DNA of 6,251 bases from an uncultured Thiotrichaceae bacterium (GTDB lineage Bacteria; Pseudomonadota; Gammaproteobacteria; Thiotrichales; Thiotrichaceae). Under the pieces are notes generated by a model. It searched no databases. It saw nothing but the letters and a program-made list of their open reading frames with translations, and had not been told where the DNA came from. Below are positions 1 to 6,230 of the stretch, piece after piece. Position 1 is the first letter of the stretch. The number at the start of each line of letters is the position of its first letter. Both the position numbers and the translations under genes were made by a program. The stretch spans positions 1 to 6,251 of the forward strand of contig CACVAV010000292.1 of assembly GCA_902727945.1 (NCBI GenBank), written 5' to 3'.

Positions 1-434
1 ACCACATCATCACCTTTCTGACACCCCGCAATGATTTTCCGCGCATCCGCTAATGTCCAGCAGTTGGTAACACCGGATAAATCCATGCCATCAATGGGTG
101 GGCGCGTAGGTGTGGAGCCGGTAGCCAACAGTAATTTGCTATAGTCGATGGTCTGCCCATCATCCAATGTGAGCTGATGATTGTCCGCTGCGATAGCAGT
201 GACACGTTTTTGCATCAGCTCAATGTTTTTGTCGGCAAAATGCCCTGCCGTGCTGCGTAAGTGAGTACCTTCTTCTTTAATATCACCGATCAGATGATAA
301 GGGAGCGCCATTCGTGAATAAGGTAATTCCGGTTCCTCCCCGATCATAATGATCGGAGAGTCCGGCATGCGTTTACGCAGGGTCTCAGCGGCAATAACGC
401 CCGCTGGCCCTGTTCCGATAATCACATGATTCAT
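1..434 (-). CDS. aorC: AorC-like FAD/NAD(P)H oxidoreductase subunit, N-terminal part (runs off the window)
   Basis: The first 144 codons of a pyridine-nucleotide disulfide-oxidoreductase-type flavoprotein; the 3' end lies beyond position 1. The protein opens with MNHVIIGTGPAGVIAAE, a Rossmann FAD-binding motif (Gly7, Gly9, Gly12), with acidic Glu33/Glu34 after the second strand. LLLATGSTP (101-109) is the second FAD motif of this superfamily, and CWTLADAR (125-132) matches the segment before the NAD(P)-binding domain, which is not in view. Start chosen: the ATG at 434 lies 8 nt after the aorB stop and follows TGAGGT with a 6-nt spacer. In Aromatoleum aromaticum, AorC is the flavin subunit that transfers electrons between the AorAB iron-sulfur chain and NAD+; the same gene order here suggests the same role in the cytoplasm. 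By sequence alone it could also be a NirB- or rubredoxin-reductase-like flavoprotein, so the aorC name rests mainly on context. Confidence 0.8.
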   Translation of the reverse strand, partial: MNHVIIGTGPAGVIAAETLRKRMPDSPIIMIGEEPELPYSRMALPYHLIGDIKEEGTHLRSTAGHFADKNIELMQKRVTAIAADNHQLTLDDGQTIDYSKLLLATGSTPTRPPIDGMDLSGVTNCWTLADARKIIAGCQKGDDV

Positions 435-440
435 GCGCGA

Positions 441-445
441 CCTCA
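441..445 (-). promoter_or_regulatory. Ribosome binding site of aorC overlapping the aorB stop
   Basis: Read on the minus strand, TGAGG includes the aorB TGA stop and sits 6 nt before the aorC ATG. It supports ATG 434 as the start and suggests that aorC translation is coupled to termination on aorB. Confidence 0.6.
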
Positions 446-2305
446 GGCGGGTAAGCCGTAACGGCTACGGGTTTCATCAGTCAGGCGACCTTCAGCATCC
501 CAGCCACGCAGTTCGTAGTACTTCGGTAACATATCACCGAGGTTCGCGACTTTACCTGATGCCGGGCCAACCTTCGCAGCATCTTTCAGCAAACGTTTAG
601 GCAGGGTGTCATCAGCCGCCGTCATGCCCGCACGGTTGTTAAAGTCACGCTCCAGATTCCAGATACGCGCACCGACTTCAGCACACTTCTCAACACTCCA
701 GTCACCTTCACAGGCCGCATCAATTTGCGGTGCAATATTATCCAGTGACCAGGCGAAAGTAGTGAAGATACACAAGCCCGCAGAATCAACCGCAGCTGTG
801 GCATCCTGAAACGCCATGACTAAATCAGGCTTGCCATCAGTTTCCAGCGGATCAGTTTTAACCGGAATACCCAGCACTTCAGACGATACGGTATAACCCC
901 TGAGATGACAGGCGCCACGGTTAGACGTAGCGTAAGCCAGGCCCATGCCCTGAATACCGCGTGGATCATAAGCCGGGAATTCCTGGCCTTTCACCGTCAT
1001 CGACAGCTCGGGACGGCTGTACTTTTCACACAGACGCTTAGAACCCATGCCGATGTCCTGACCAAAACCTTCACCTTTGGCCGTTAATTCAGCGATAGCT
1101 ACCAGTGCTTCAGCAGAGCCAAATTTCAACTCAATACCGCCGGTGGTTTCAGTGGTAATCGCACCTTCTTCAAACAATTCCATCGCTGCAGCAACGGTAG
1201 AGCCGAAAGAAATAGGATCCATACCATCTTCATTACACAGGAAGTTAACATAAGTCAGCGCATCAAGATCATCAACGCCGGTATCCGGACCAAGTGCCCA
1301 GGCTGCTTCGTATTCCAGACCACCGGAATTCCCCCAATACTCCGGCTTATCAGCGACACTGAAATGCGTCTTGTCGACAGTGGAAATACGGCCACAAGCG
1401 ATGGTACAACCAAAACAGGCACCATTGGTGGTCAGATTGGTTTTGCCGTCTGATTTACGTGGCTCATGCATCGCTTCACCGGAGACATCATGCGCACTTT
1501 CAAACTGCACTTCTTTCATATTGCGCGTAGGCAATGCGCCGAGTTCGTTGATAACGTTCATCAACACCTGGGTACCATAAGTTGGCAGACCCTGTCCGGT
1601 AACCGCATTTTCAGCCAGTACTTTTTTCTGCTCAGCGGCTTCTTTCATAAAGCGCGCCGGATCTTTCATGCTGCTGGCATTGACACCGAGGTTGCCACGC
1701 ACTGCCACAGCTTTTAAGTTCTTGGAAGCCATCACTGTGCCGACACCGGAGCGTCCCGCCGCACGGTGTAAGTCGTTGACAATCGCAGCGTACAGGCAAC
1801 CCTGTTCAGCAGAACGTCCCACCGCAGCGATGCGCAGTTGTGGATCCTGATGTTTCTGGTGCAACAGTTCGTCGGTTTCCCAAACTGATTTACCCCACAG
1901 ATCATCAGCGGGTATCAGCTCAGCTTTTTCATTTTCAATGTGCAGATAAACCGGTGTGGCAGATTTACCTTCAAAAATGACCATGTCCCAACCCGCGTTT
2001 TTGATTTCTGCACCGATGAAACCACCGGAATTGGAGCAGGCCATGACACCGGTCAGCGGGCTTTTACAAATCACCGAATAACGGCCACCAGTGGAGGCCA
2101 TGGTGCCGGTTAACGGGCCGGTGGCCATAATCATTTTATTTTCAGGGCTGAGTGCATCCACCGTAGCGTCTACCTCATCCACAAAGTAGCGGGTTGCCAG
2201 ACCACGCTGTCCCAGATACTCCTGCGCCCATTCCATGTTCAAAGGCTCTGCGTTTACGGTGCCTTCGGTCAGATTGACGCGTAGAATTTTTTTAGTCCAT
2301 GCCAT
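443..2305 (-). CDS. aorB: Tungsten-dependent aldehyde:ferredoxin oxidoreductase, catalytic subunit
   Basis: A 620-residue member of the AOR family, full length for the group. It would oxidise aldehydes to carboxylic acids, possibly reversibly, at a tungsten bis-metallopterin centre in the cytoplasm. Seen in the sequence: the N-terminal pterin-binding region, with GGRYSV (73-78) and GGFIGAE (94-100); the proximal [4Fe-4S] ligands Cys297, Cys300 and Cys304 (C-x2-C-x3-C) plus Cys512 in DSAGLC (507-512), the family DxxGLC motif; and, near the metal, a Glu in LEYE (330-333) and His467 in RGACHLRG, which match the conserved active-site Glu and His of the Pyrococcus enzyme. There is no signal peptide. 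ATG 2305 is set by a perfect AGGAGG 7 nt upstream. The gene lies 12 nt after the ferredoxin gene and 8 nt before the flavoprotein gene, as in AorABC of Aromatoleum. BamB (benzoyl-CoA reductase) and YdhV are family alternatives; the flavoprotein partner favours AOR. The physiological substrate cannot be read from the sequence. Confidence 0.93.
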   Translation of the reverse strand: MAWTKKILRVNLTEGTVNAEPLNMEWAQEYLGQRGLATRYFVDEVDATVDALSPENKMIMATGPLTGTMASTGGRYSVICKSPLTGVMACSNSGGFIGAEIKNAGWDMVIFEGKSATPVYLHIENEKAELIPADDLWGKSVWETDELLHQKHQDPQLRIAAVGRSAEQGCLYAAIVNDLHRAAGRSGVGTVMASKNLKAVAVRGNLGVNASSMKDPARFMKEAAEQKKVLAENAVTGQGLPTYGTQVLMNVINELGALPTRNMKEVQFESAHDVSGEAMHEPRKSDGKTNLTTNGACFGCTIACGRISTVDKTHFSVADKPEYWGNSGGLEYEAAWALGPDTGVDDLDALTYVNFLCNEDGMDPISFGSTVAAAMELFEEGAITTETTGGIELKFGSAEALVAIAELTAKGEGFGQDIGMGSKRLCEKYSRPELSMTVKGQEFPAYDPRGIQGMGLAYATSNRGACHLRGYTVSSEVLGIPVKTDPLETDGKPDLVMAFQDATAAVDSAGLCIFTTFAWSLDNIAPQIDAACEGDWSVEKCAEVGARIWNLERDFNNRAGMTAADDTLPKRLLKDAAKVGPASGKVANLGDMLPKYYELRGWDAEGRLTDETRSRYGLPA

Positions 2306-2312
2306 GTCATGT

Positions 2313-2320
2313 CCTCCTTA
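2313..2320 (-). promoter_or_regulatory. Strong ribosome binding site of aorB, overlapping the aorA stop
   Basis: The minus strand reads TAAGGAGG, in which TAA is the aorA stop and AGGAGG is a consensus Shine-Dalgarno sequence 7 nt before the aorB ATG. It decides the aorB start against a nearby out-of-frame ATG and suggests coupled production of ferredoxin and catalytic subunits. Confidence 0.8.
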
Positions 2321-2794
2321 AGCGGTTGCTGGTTGGGTGTCAGTTTTTGCTGCCCACTGGCGCATACGATCCAGACCGGTGGCATTAGCATCAACATAAG
2401 TAATGGCACTGGTCGGACAGGCTTCAACGCACTGCGGGTCACCGCCACACAAGTCGCACTTAATGACTTTGCCGCTACTGGTATTGTAATTAACGGTACC
2501 GAATGGGCAGGCAATGGTGCAGACCTTACAACCGACGCAGCGGTCATTAATAATGTCTTTAGAACCGGTTTCGGGGTTCAGCACAATGGCGTCAACCGGA
2601 CAAGCCTGCATACACCATGCTTCATCACATTGGGTGCAGGTATAAGGCACATAGCGCCCTTCATCGTGGAAGGTGAAAACTTTAATACGTGAGTGTGCCG
2701 GATTGAAAGCACCCTCAAGTTCGTAAGAACATGCCATTTCGCATTGCAGACAGCCCGTGCACTTACCCGGATCAATTTCAAGTGACCTTTGCAT
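2318..2794 (-). CDS. aorA: Four-cluster [4Fe-4S] ferredoxin subunit of aldehyde oxidoreductase (AorA-like)
   Basis: A 158-residue polyferredoxin of the DmsB/HycB type. Its 16 cysteines fall into four groups: Cys12/15/18/22, Cys53/56/61/65, Cys86/89/92/96 and Cys113/116/122/126. These are enough for four [4Fe-4S] clusters, probably with ligands swapped between groups, as is usual in this family. The protein would carry electrons between the tungsten subunit encoded directly downstream and the flavoprotein that follows. A cysteine-free tail (127-158) closes the protein. No Tat or Sec signal is visible, so the complex should be cytoplasmic. The ATG at 2794 follows AGGAGG at a 9-nt spacing. In Aromatoleum, AorA and AorB stack into Aor(AB)nC filaments, and this protein has the expected size and cluster content for that. 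On sequence alone it could serve another molybdo/tungsto-enzyme, but adjacency to aorB makes the assignment strong. Confidence 0.9.
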   Translation of the reverse strand: MQRSLEIDPGKCTGCLQCEMACSYELEGAFNPAHSRIKVFTFHDEGRYVPYTCTQCDEAWCMQACPVDAIVLNPETGSKDIINDRCVGCKVCTIACPFGTVNYNTSSGKVIKCDLCGGDPQCVEACPTSAITYVDANATGLDRMRQWAAKTDTQPATA

Positions 2795-2803
2795 CCTTCA
2801 TTT

Positions 2804-2809
2804 CCTCCT
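2804..2809 (-). promoter_or_regulatory. Ribosome binding site of aorA
   Basis: AGGAGG on the minus strand, 9 nt before the ATG at 2794. An ATG inside the spacer is out of frame and is not used for the ferredoxin. This strong site begins the aor coding block. Confidence 0.75.
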
Positions 2810-2884
2810 CTGGATTTACTGAAAGTGACTGTTAACCATCGTTGATCATGGTAGAAACAGCTTGGATAAAGGTTGGTTTAGTCT

Positions 2885-2890
2885 ATCATA
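2885..2890 (-). promoter_or_regulatory. Possible -10 element of an aor operon promoter
   Basis: TATGAT on the minus strand is one change from the sigma-70 -10 consensus. With a 17-nt spacer the -35 position falls at 2913-2908 (AGCTAC), which is far from TTGACA. The upstream palindrome then lies directly against the -35 region, the arrangement expected of an activator-dependent promoter. A leader of roughly 85 nt would precede aorA. This is a by-eye call in a 155-nt gap, and no sigma-54-type GG-N10-GC site was noticed. Confidence 0.3.
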
Positions 2891-2914
2891 ATAAGGAGAA
2901 TGGCTGGGTAGCTG

Positions 2915-2936
2915 CTATTAGACCATGGTCTAATAG
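2915..2936. promoter_or_regulatory. Perfect 22-bp palindrome, candidate operator upstream of the aor genes
   Basis: An 11-bp arm, CTATTAGACCA, is followed immediately by its exact reverse complement. An overlapping odd palindrome, GGTCTA-A-TAGACC, occupies 2927-2939, so the half-site TAGACC occurs three times in alternating orientation. The element starts 13 bp past the kinase stop codon and about 120 bp before the aorA start. The symmetry, length and position resemble a binding site for a dimeric regulator of the LuxR/NarL class. As RNA it could form only a 9-bp AU-rich stem with no following U-tract, which argues against a terminator. Which protein binds it is inference. Confidence 0.6.
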
Positions 2937-2949
2937 ACCTCAGATTCCT

Positions 2950-4338
2950 CTATGCGGACGGGCTGATGAGGTTGGCAATGAGATTGTGAAGTTCGCGAAT
3001 ATCCAGCGGCTTATAGCGAACGAATACCCCTTGTTTGTTGGCTTCTTTCACAATTGAAGGGCTACGATCCGCTGTGAGTATGATGCTGCGAATTGCACCA
3101 AATTTCCGGCGCATACCGGTGATGAAACCTAAGCCATTCTCCCCGTTGTCGAGGTGATAATCGACCAGGAAAATATCCGGTAGAATATCGAGTTCTTCAA
3201 TTTGAGAAAAAGCCTGTTCCGGGTTGGTGACAATGACGGGTGTTGCTCCCCATGACTCCAATATATGCTCCATGCCTTCCGCTACCGTGAGGTCGTTTTC
3301 GGCGACCATGATGATGGCATTCTCAAATAATGGTGGTGTAGCAAAACTTATCTCTTGTTCAACTTTTGCTTTTACTTTTTTCTTAGCAAAAGGCACGCTA
3401 ACGGTAAAAGTCGAGCCTTTGGCAAGCGTCGACCTGAGGGCCAATTCATGGCCGAGCATATCACAGGCGCGTTTTACGATGGTTAACCCTAAGCCCATAG
3501 CGCTGTCTGAAATCAGTTGTTTATCAACACGGTGAAACTCTTCAAAAATTCTGTCGTATTCTTCTTCAGCAATGCCAATTCCGGTATCAGACACCTGAAA
3601 CTCTACAGAATATTTCCGACGGCGAACACCTACCAGGATGCGGCCACTTCGGGTGTAGCGGATAGCATTTGAAACCAGGTTTTGTAAAATTCTTCTTAGA
3701 TAAACAGGGTCAGAACGTACTTCGGCGGAGCACAGAATGACATCAAGCCTGATGCCTTTATCCTGTGCCTGATGCGTAAACTCGTTGCGGATCCCATCTA
3801 ATACTGAGCGAATGCCAAATTCAGAAATATTCAGTGCAGCCTGACCAGAATCAAGTTTTGAAATATCGAGCAGGGCACCCAGAATGGTTTCGACAGATTG
3901 AAAGCTCTTAGAAATTCGTTCAACCAGAATGCCCTGGCGTTCGTCTAACTGTGTATTTTCGAGGGAGCTAATGAAAAGTTTAGCCGCATTGACAGGCTGG
4001 AGCAGGTCGTGGCTCGCAGCAGCGACAAAACGTGATTTTGATGTGTTGGCGATTTGTGCCGTGTCTCTGGCTGCGCGGAGTTGGTTGGTTCGTTCGTTCA
4101 ATTGCGAATTGGTGGCATTCAGTGCGTCGAGCGCTTCCTGGAGGTGCCGTGTACGCAGACGAATTTGTTCCTCAAGTACGATGGTACGTTCAAAGTGGAC
4201 ATAGCCCGGGGAACGATCGTTTGTTGCTTGTTCCACTCTCGTCATCAGCTTACTGACGATGTGCTTAAGCTTTTGATTTTCACGCACCAGATCATCTTCG
4301 GTATTGAGCAGGCTGTCTGATAACGAGATGTCGGTCAT
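2950..4338 (-). CDS. Soluble hybrid histidine kinase (coiled coil, HisKA, HATPase, receiver), NahK-like
   Basis: A 462-residue cytoplasmic sensor kinase with no membrane segment. In order: a charged, heptad-like N-terminal coiled coil (about 13-100); an H-box SHDLLQPVNAAK with phospho-acceptor His110; an ATPase domain with N-box LQNLVSNAIRYT (Asn220, Asn224), G1 box DTGIGI (251-256) and G2 box GLGLTIVKR (282-290); and a C-terminal receiver (about 341-458) with phospho-acceptor Asp393 in LVDYHLDNG, Thr422 and Lys443. The receiver's first acidic motif reads AEND, with Asn where a second acid is usual; closely related hybrid kinases commonly have DNDP or ENDP there, so this may be normal for the group. 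No PAS or GAF domain is evident, so the signal probably comes from the FIST protein, whose gene overlaps this one by 4 bp (ATGA). Kinases of this shape include NahK/ErcS' of Pseudomonas aeruginosa, linked to NosP and to alcohol oxidation control. No HPt domain is present. There is little Shine-Dalgarno signal, consistent with translational coupling. Confidence 0.92.
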   Translation of the reverse strand: MTDISLSDSLLNTEDDLVRENQKLKHIVSKLMTRVEQATNDRSPGYVHFERTIVLEEQIRLRTRHLQEALDALNATNSQLNERTNQLRAARDTAQIANTSKSRFVAAASHDLLQPVNAAKLFISSLENTQLDERQGILVERISKSFQSVETILGALLDISKLDSGQAALNISEFGIRSVLDGIRNEFTHQAQDKGIRLDVILCSAEVRSDPVYLRRILQNLVSNAIRYTRSGRILVGVRRRKYSVEFQVSDTGIGIAEEEYDRIFEEFHRVDKQLISDSAMGLGLTIVKRACDMLGHELALRSTLAKGSTFTVSVPFAKKKVKAKVEQEISFATPPLFENAIIMVAENDLTVAEGMEHILESWGATPVIVTNPEQAFSQIEELDILPDIFLVDYHLDNGENGLGFITGMRRKFGAIRSIILTADRSPSIVKEANKQGVFVRYKPLDIRELHNLIANLISPSA

Positions 4339-5480
4339 GCGTCTTTAGGCGGGTAAAAGGCGATGCCCGTTAATGTTTGATTGACATGAAGCATGTTGTG
4401 CTGCTCGCCATAAGTGGAGAAGCCATAAACCCTGTGTTTACTCAACAGTGCAGACATGCGTTCCAGTTCATCTTTTTGTGCTGCTTCAAGCCGCCTTAAT
4501 ATGCAATCGCAGATAAAAATCAAGTCGGGTTCTTCAGGTTGTTTTAAATTGTCCAGTACCGATTCGAGGTGGTCGCTTATATTCAATGGCTTAGCAACGG
4601 TCAGTACCATGCCCTCGTCGATAGAGCTGAAGAATCGTAGGTGGTGATTATCTTCTACTTTCTGGATAGCCCGTACATGATGTTGATTGCCCACAGAGAC
4701 GACAATGGGATGAGAGGCAAAAACAAAAGGTGATAATTGCCCGGGGTCAATGCCAACTATGCGTGCGTATTCCGGTGCTGCTGATTCGGCATTAATCTCT
4801 GTCACCAGCCGTTCTTCAGGAATAGCACCAGTGACCACGAGCCGTTTTTCTGAAGGCTCAAAGTGACCCTCCCGGAAAATTTTGATTTTACAACAACTGC
4901 GGGCCAACAGTAGCACGGCGGCATTTTCATGGATCTCGCCATCGAAGGAGATCGGTGCAGATTCAAAACGTAACCCATCGCCTGATGAGCCGCCAAAAAG
5001 CTGTGTTGAACCCAGCGCGGTGGATATTGCGAGCACTAAGGTTTCTTCGCGCATTGATAAGCCGTCTGCCAGTAAAAAAGCAAATTCGTTTTCAAACTCC
5101 GGACACGCCGATTGAAGTGCCTGCCGTTCTTTCAGAATATCCCTGCTCAGTTGCATTTCATTTGTTTTATTGAGTTCGGGGATTAACCGTATCGTCGATC
5201 TAAAGTGAGAAGCCGGAAACCCAAGTACAACGACTTTTGATTCACTGTAACCGGTAGCGCAAATTTCTCCTGCTGTACGTGTCCCAAGGACATGGTCGAT
5301 ATGGGTTTGTTTTTGTAGGATGCTGGAAATGGTTTGCAGATCGCCCTCGGGCGAGACAAGTGCTATAAGAAAGGCATAGTGACAATCGGGCAGGCCTTTT
5401 ATAATTTCGGCAGCCGGATCATCGACCTTGTTGAGATCAACGCAGACTGATTTAACTAGTTTTGAAGTCCCGATAGTCAT
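4335..5480 (-). CDS. FIST-domain sensor protein (NosP-like)
   Basis: A 381-residue cytoplasmic protein with FIST_N (about 35-235) and FIST_C (about 236-370) domains, a normal length for the family. Recognisable family motifs are GTRTAGEI (66-73), LADGLSMREE (137-146), LFGGSSGDGLRF (161-172), CDCILRRLEA (324-333) and GFSTYGEQHNMLHVNQT (353-369). FIST proteins are predicted small-ligand sensors paired with signalling enzymes; several members called NosP have been reported to bind haem and sense NO while controlling a neighbouring kinase. Here the gene overlaps the regulator gene by 29 bp and the kinase gene by 4 bp, so it is almost certainly the input partner of that kinase. Two His pairs (His267-268 and His279-280) flank the FIST_C VR segment and could bind metal or haem, but this is speculation. 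The start at 5480 lacks a clear Shine-Dalgarno sequence. The ligand is unknown. Confidence 0.9.
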   Translation of the reverse strand: MTIGTSKLVKSVCVDLNKVDDPAAEIIKGLPDCHYAFLIALVSPEGDLQTISSILQKQTHIDHVLGTRTAGEICATGYSESKVVVLGFPASHFRSTIRLIPELNKTNEMQLSRDILKERQALQSACPEFENEFAFLLADGLSMREETLVLAISTALGSTQLFGGSSGDGLRFESAPISFDGEIHENAAVLLLARSCCKIKIFREGHFEPSEKRLVVTGAIPEERLVTEINAESAAPEYARIVGIDPGQLSPFVFASHPIVVSVGNQHHVRAIQKVEDNHHLRFFSSIDEGMVLTVAKPLNISDHLESVLDNLKQPEEPDLIFICDCILRRLEAAQKDELERMSALLSKHRVYGFSTYGEQHNMLHVNQTLTGIAFYPPKDA

Positions 5481-6183
5481 TTGATTCTTGGGCGGTTTCT
5501 TTTTCAGTTAATGTTGCAAAGCTTATTTGATTTGCTAATAAAGCGGCCTGGACACGGTTTCGAACGCCCAGCTTTCGCATGATCGCTGTGAGATGTGCTT
5601 TAACAGTAGTTTCAGCTATTGACAGGTCAAAAGCAATTTGTTTGTTGAGTTTGCCCCGGCAAATCAGCGTCAGTATCGTCATTTGCTGCGGCGTCAGCGA
5701 TTTCAGTTTTTTTAGTATTTCCTGATCTTCATGATCAAACTGATCATCCTGCGGTGTGACGTAATCTTCTGGTGTATAAATGTTTCCGTCAGCAATGGAC
5801 TGAAATGCCCTGATTAATTCTTTTCGGGCTGAGTCTTTCGGTACAAACCCACAAGCACCGGAGCGCAGCACATGACTGGTCACCCGATTATCAGAAATTG
5901 ATGACACCACCACGATTTTTGAATGGGGTGTGAGTTTTTTGATTTTCACCAAACCTTCAATGCCGTCAACATCAGGCAGATTAAGATCCAGTACAACAAT
6001 GTCAGGCGGGGTAGTCAGATAAGGTAACGACCGGGATAAATTGGACGCTGTTTGTATATGTGGGTTATCAAAAATTTCGCTCATCGTCATGGCGAGCGCG
6101 TCGGAAAACAGCGGATGGTCTTCGACAAGTAGGATACGTAAGTTTTTGATATTTACGTTTGTGGGTGTTTTTATCTTTGTCAT
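5452..6183 (-). CDS. LuxR/NarL-type response regulator
   Basis: A 243-residue DNA-binding response regulator. The receiver domain has ILLVEDHPLF (Glu21-Asp22 acidic pair), phospho-acceptor Asp66 in VVLDLNLPDVDG, Ser94/95 in place of the usual Ser/Thr, and Lys116 in FVPKDS. A linker (about 135-160) leads to a LuxR-type helix-turn-helix (about 161-219) with LTPQQMTILTLICRGKLNKQIAFDL and the recognition region TTVKAHLTAIMRKLGV. A C-terminal tail follows (220-243). The chosen ATG at 6183 has AAGGAG 3 nt upstream; the frame is open to an ATG at 6231 (259 residues), but that one has no good ribosome site and lies inside an inverted repeat. The gene is first in a three-gene signalling operon and overlaps the FIST gene by 29 bp. 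Relatives of this type include ErdR, ExaE and MxaB regulators of alcohol oxidation, which makes the downstream aor genes a plausible target. That target is inferred. Confidence 0.9.
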   Translation of the reverse strand: MTKIKTPTNVNIKNLRILLVEDHPLFSDALAMTMSEIFDNPHIQTASNLSRSLPYLTTPPDIVVLDLNLPDVDGIEGLVKIKKLTPHSKIVVVSSISDNRVTSHVLRSGACGFVPKDSARKELIRAFQSIADGNIYTPEDYVTPQDDQFDHEDQEILKKLKSLTPQQMTILTLICRGKLNKQIAFDLSIAETTVKAHLTAIMRKLGVRNRVQAALLANQISFATLTEKETAQESNDYRDFKTS

Positions 6184-6186
6184 TAT

Positions 6187-6192
6187 CTCCTT
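6187..6192 (-). promoter_or_regulatory. Ribosome binding site deciding the response regulator start
   Basis: AAGGAG on the minus strand, 3 nt before the ATG at 6183. The spacing is short, but this is the only good Shine-Dalgarno match near either candidate start, which is why the shorter protein is preferred. Confidence 0.55.
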
Positions 6193-6230
6193 GGTCTCTT
6201 TTGGAAGGCTAAATCCCCCTCGTTCCCCCA

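Noticed and set aside
1371..1717. Plus-strand open frames opposite aorB
   Set aside because: Short, overlapping one another, antisense to highly conserved motifs of aorB and without domain signal; they are shadows.
443..2305. BamB (class II benzoyl-CoA reductase) or YdhV as the identity of the large subunit
   Set aside because: Both share the AOR fold, but the ferredoxin-AOR-flavoprotein order and the sequence style fit AorB; no bam or ydh neighbours are present in the window.
2309..2692. A 127-codon open frame on the plus strand opposite the ferredoxin gene
   Set aside because: It lies wholly antisense to a gene with 16 correctly spaced cysteines, has no recognisable domain and no good ribosome site.
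2835..2852. ACCAT...ATGGT inverted repeat in the aorA leader
   Set aside because: Only 5-bp arms with an 8-nt loop, which is expected by chance; no riboswitch-like or molybdenum/tungsten cofactor RNA structure could be recognised.
2915..2936. The palindrome as an intrinsic terminator for the kinase gene
   Set aside because: The stem is AU-rich with essentially no loop and no U-tract follows on the minus strand; symmetry and position fit an operator better.
4032..4320. Overlapping plus-strand open frames opposite the kinase N-terminal region
   Set aside because: They are antisense to the coiled coil and H-box of the kinase, lack ribosome sites and resemble no known protein.
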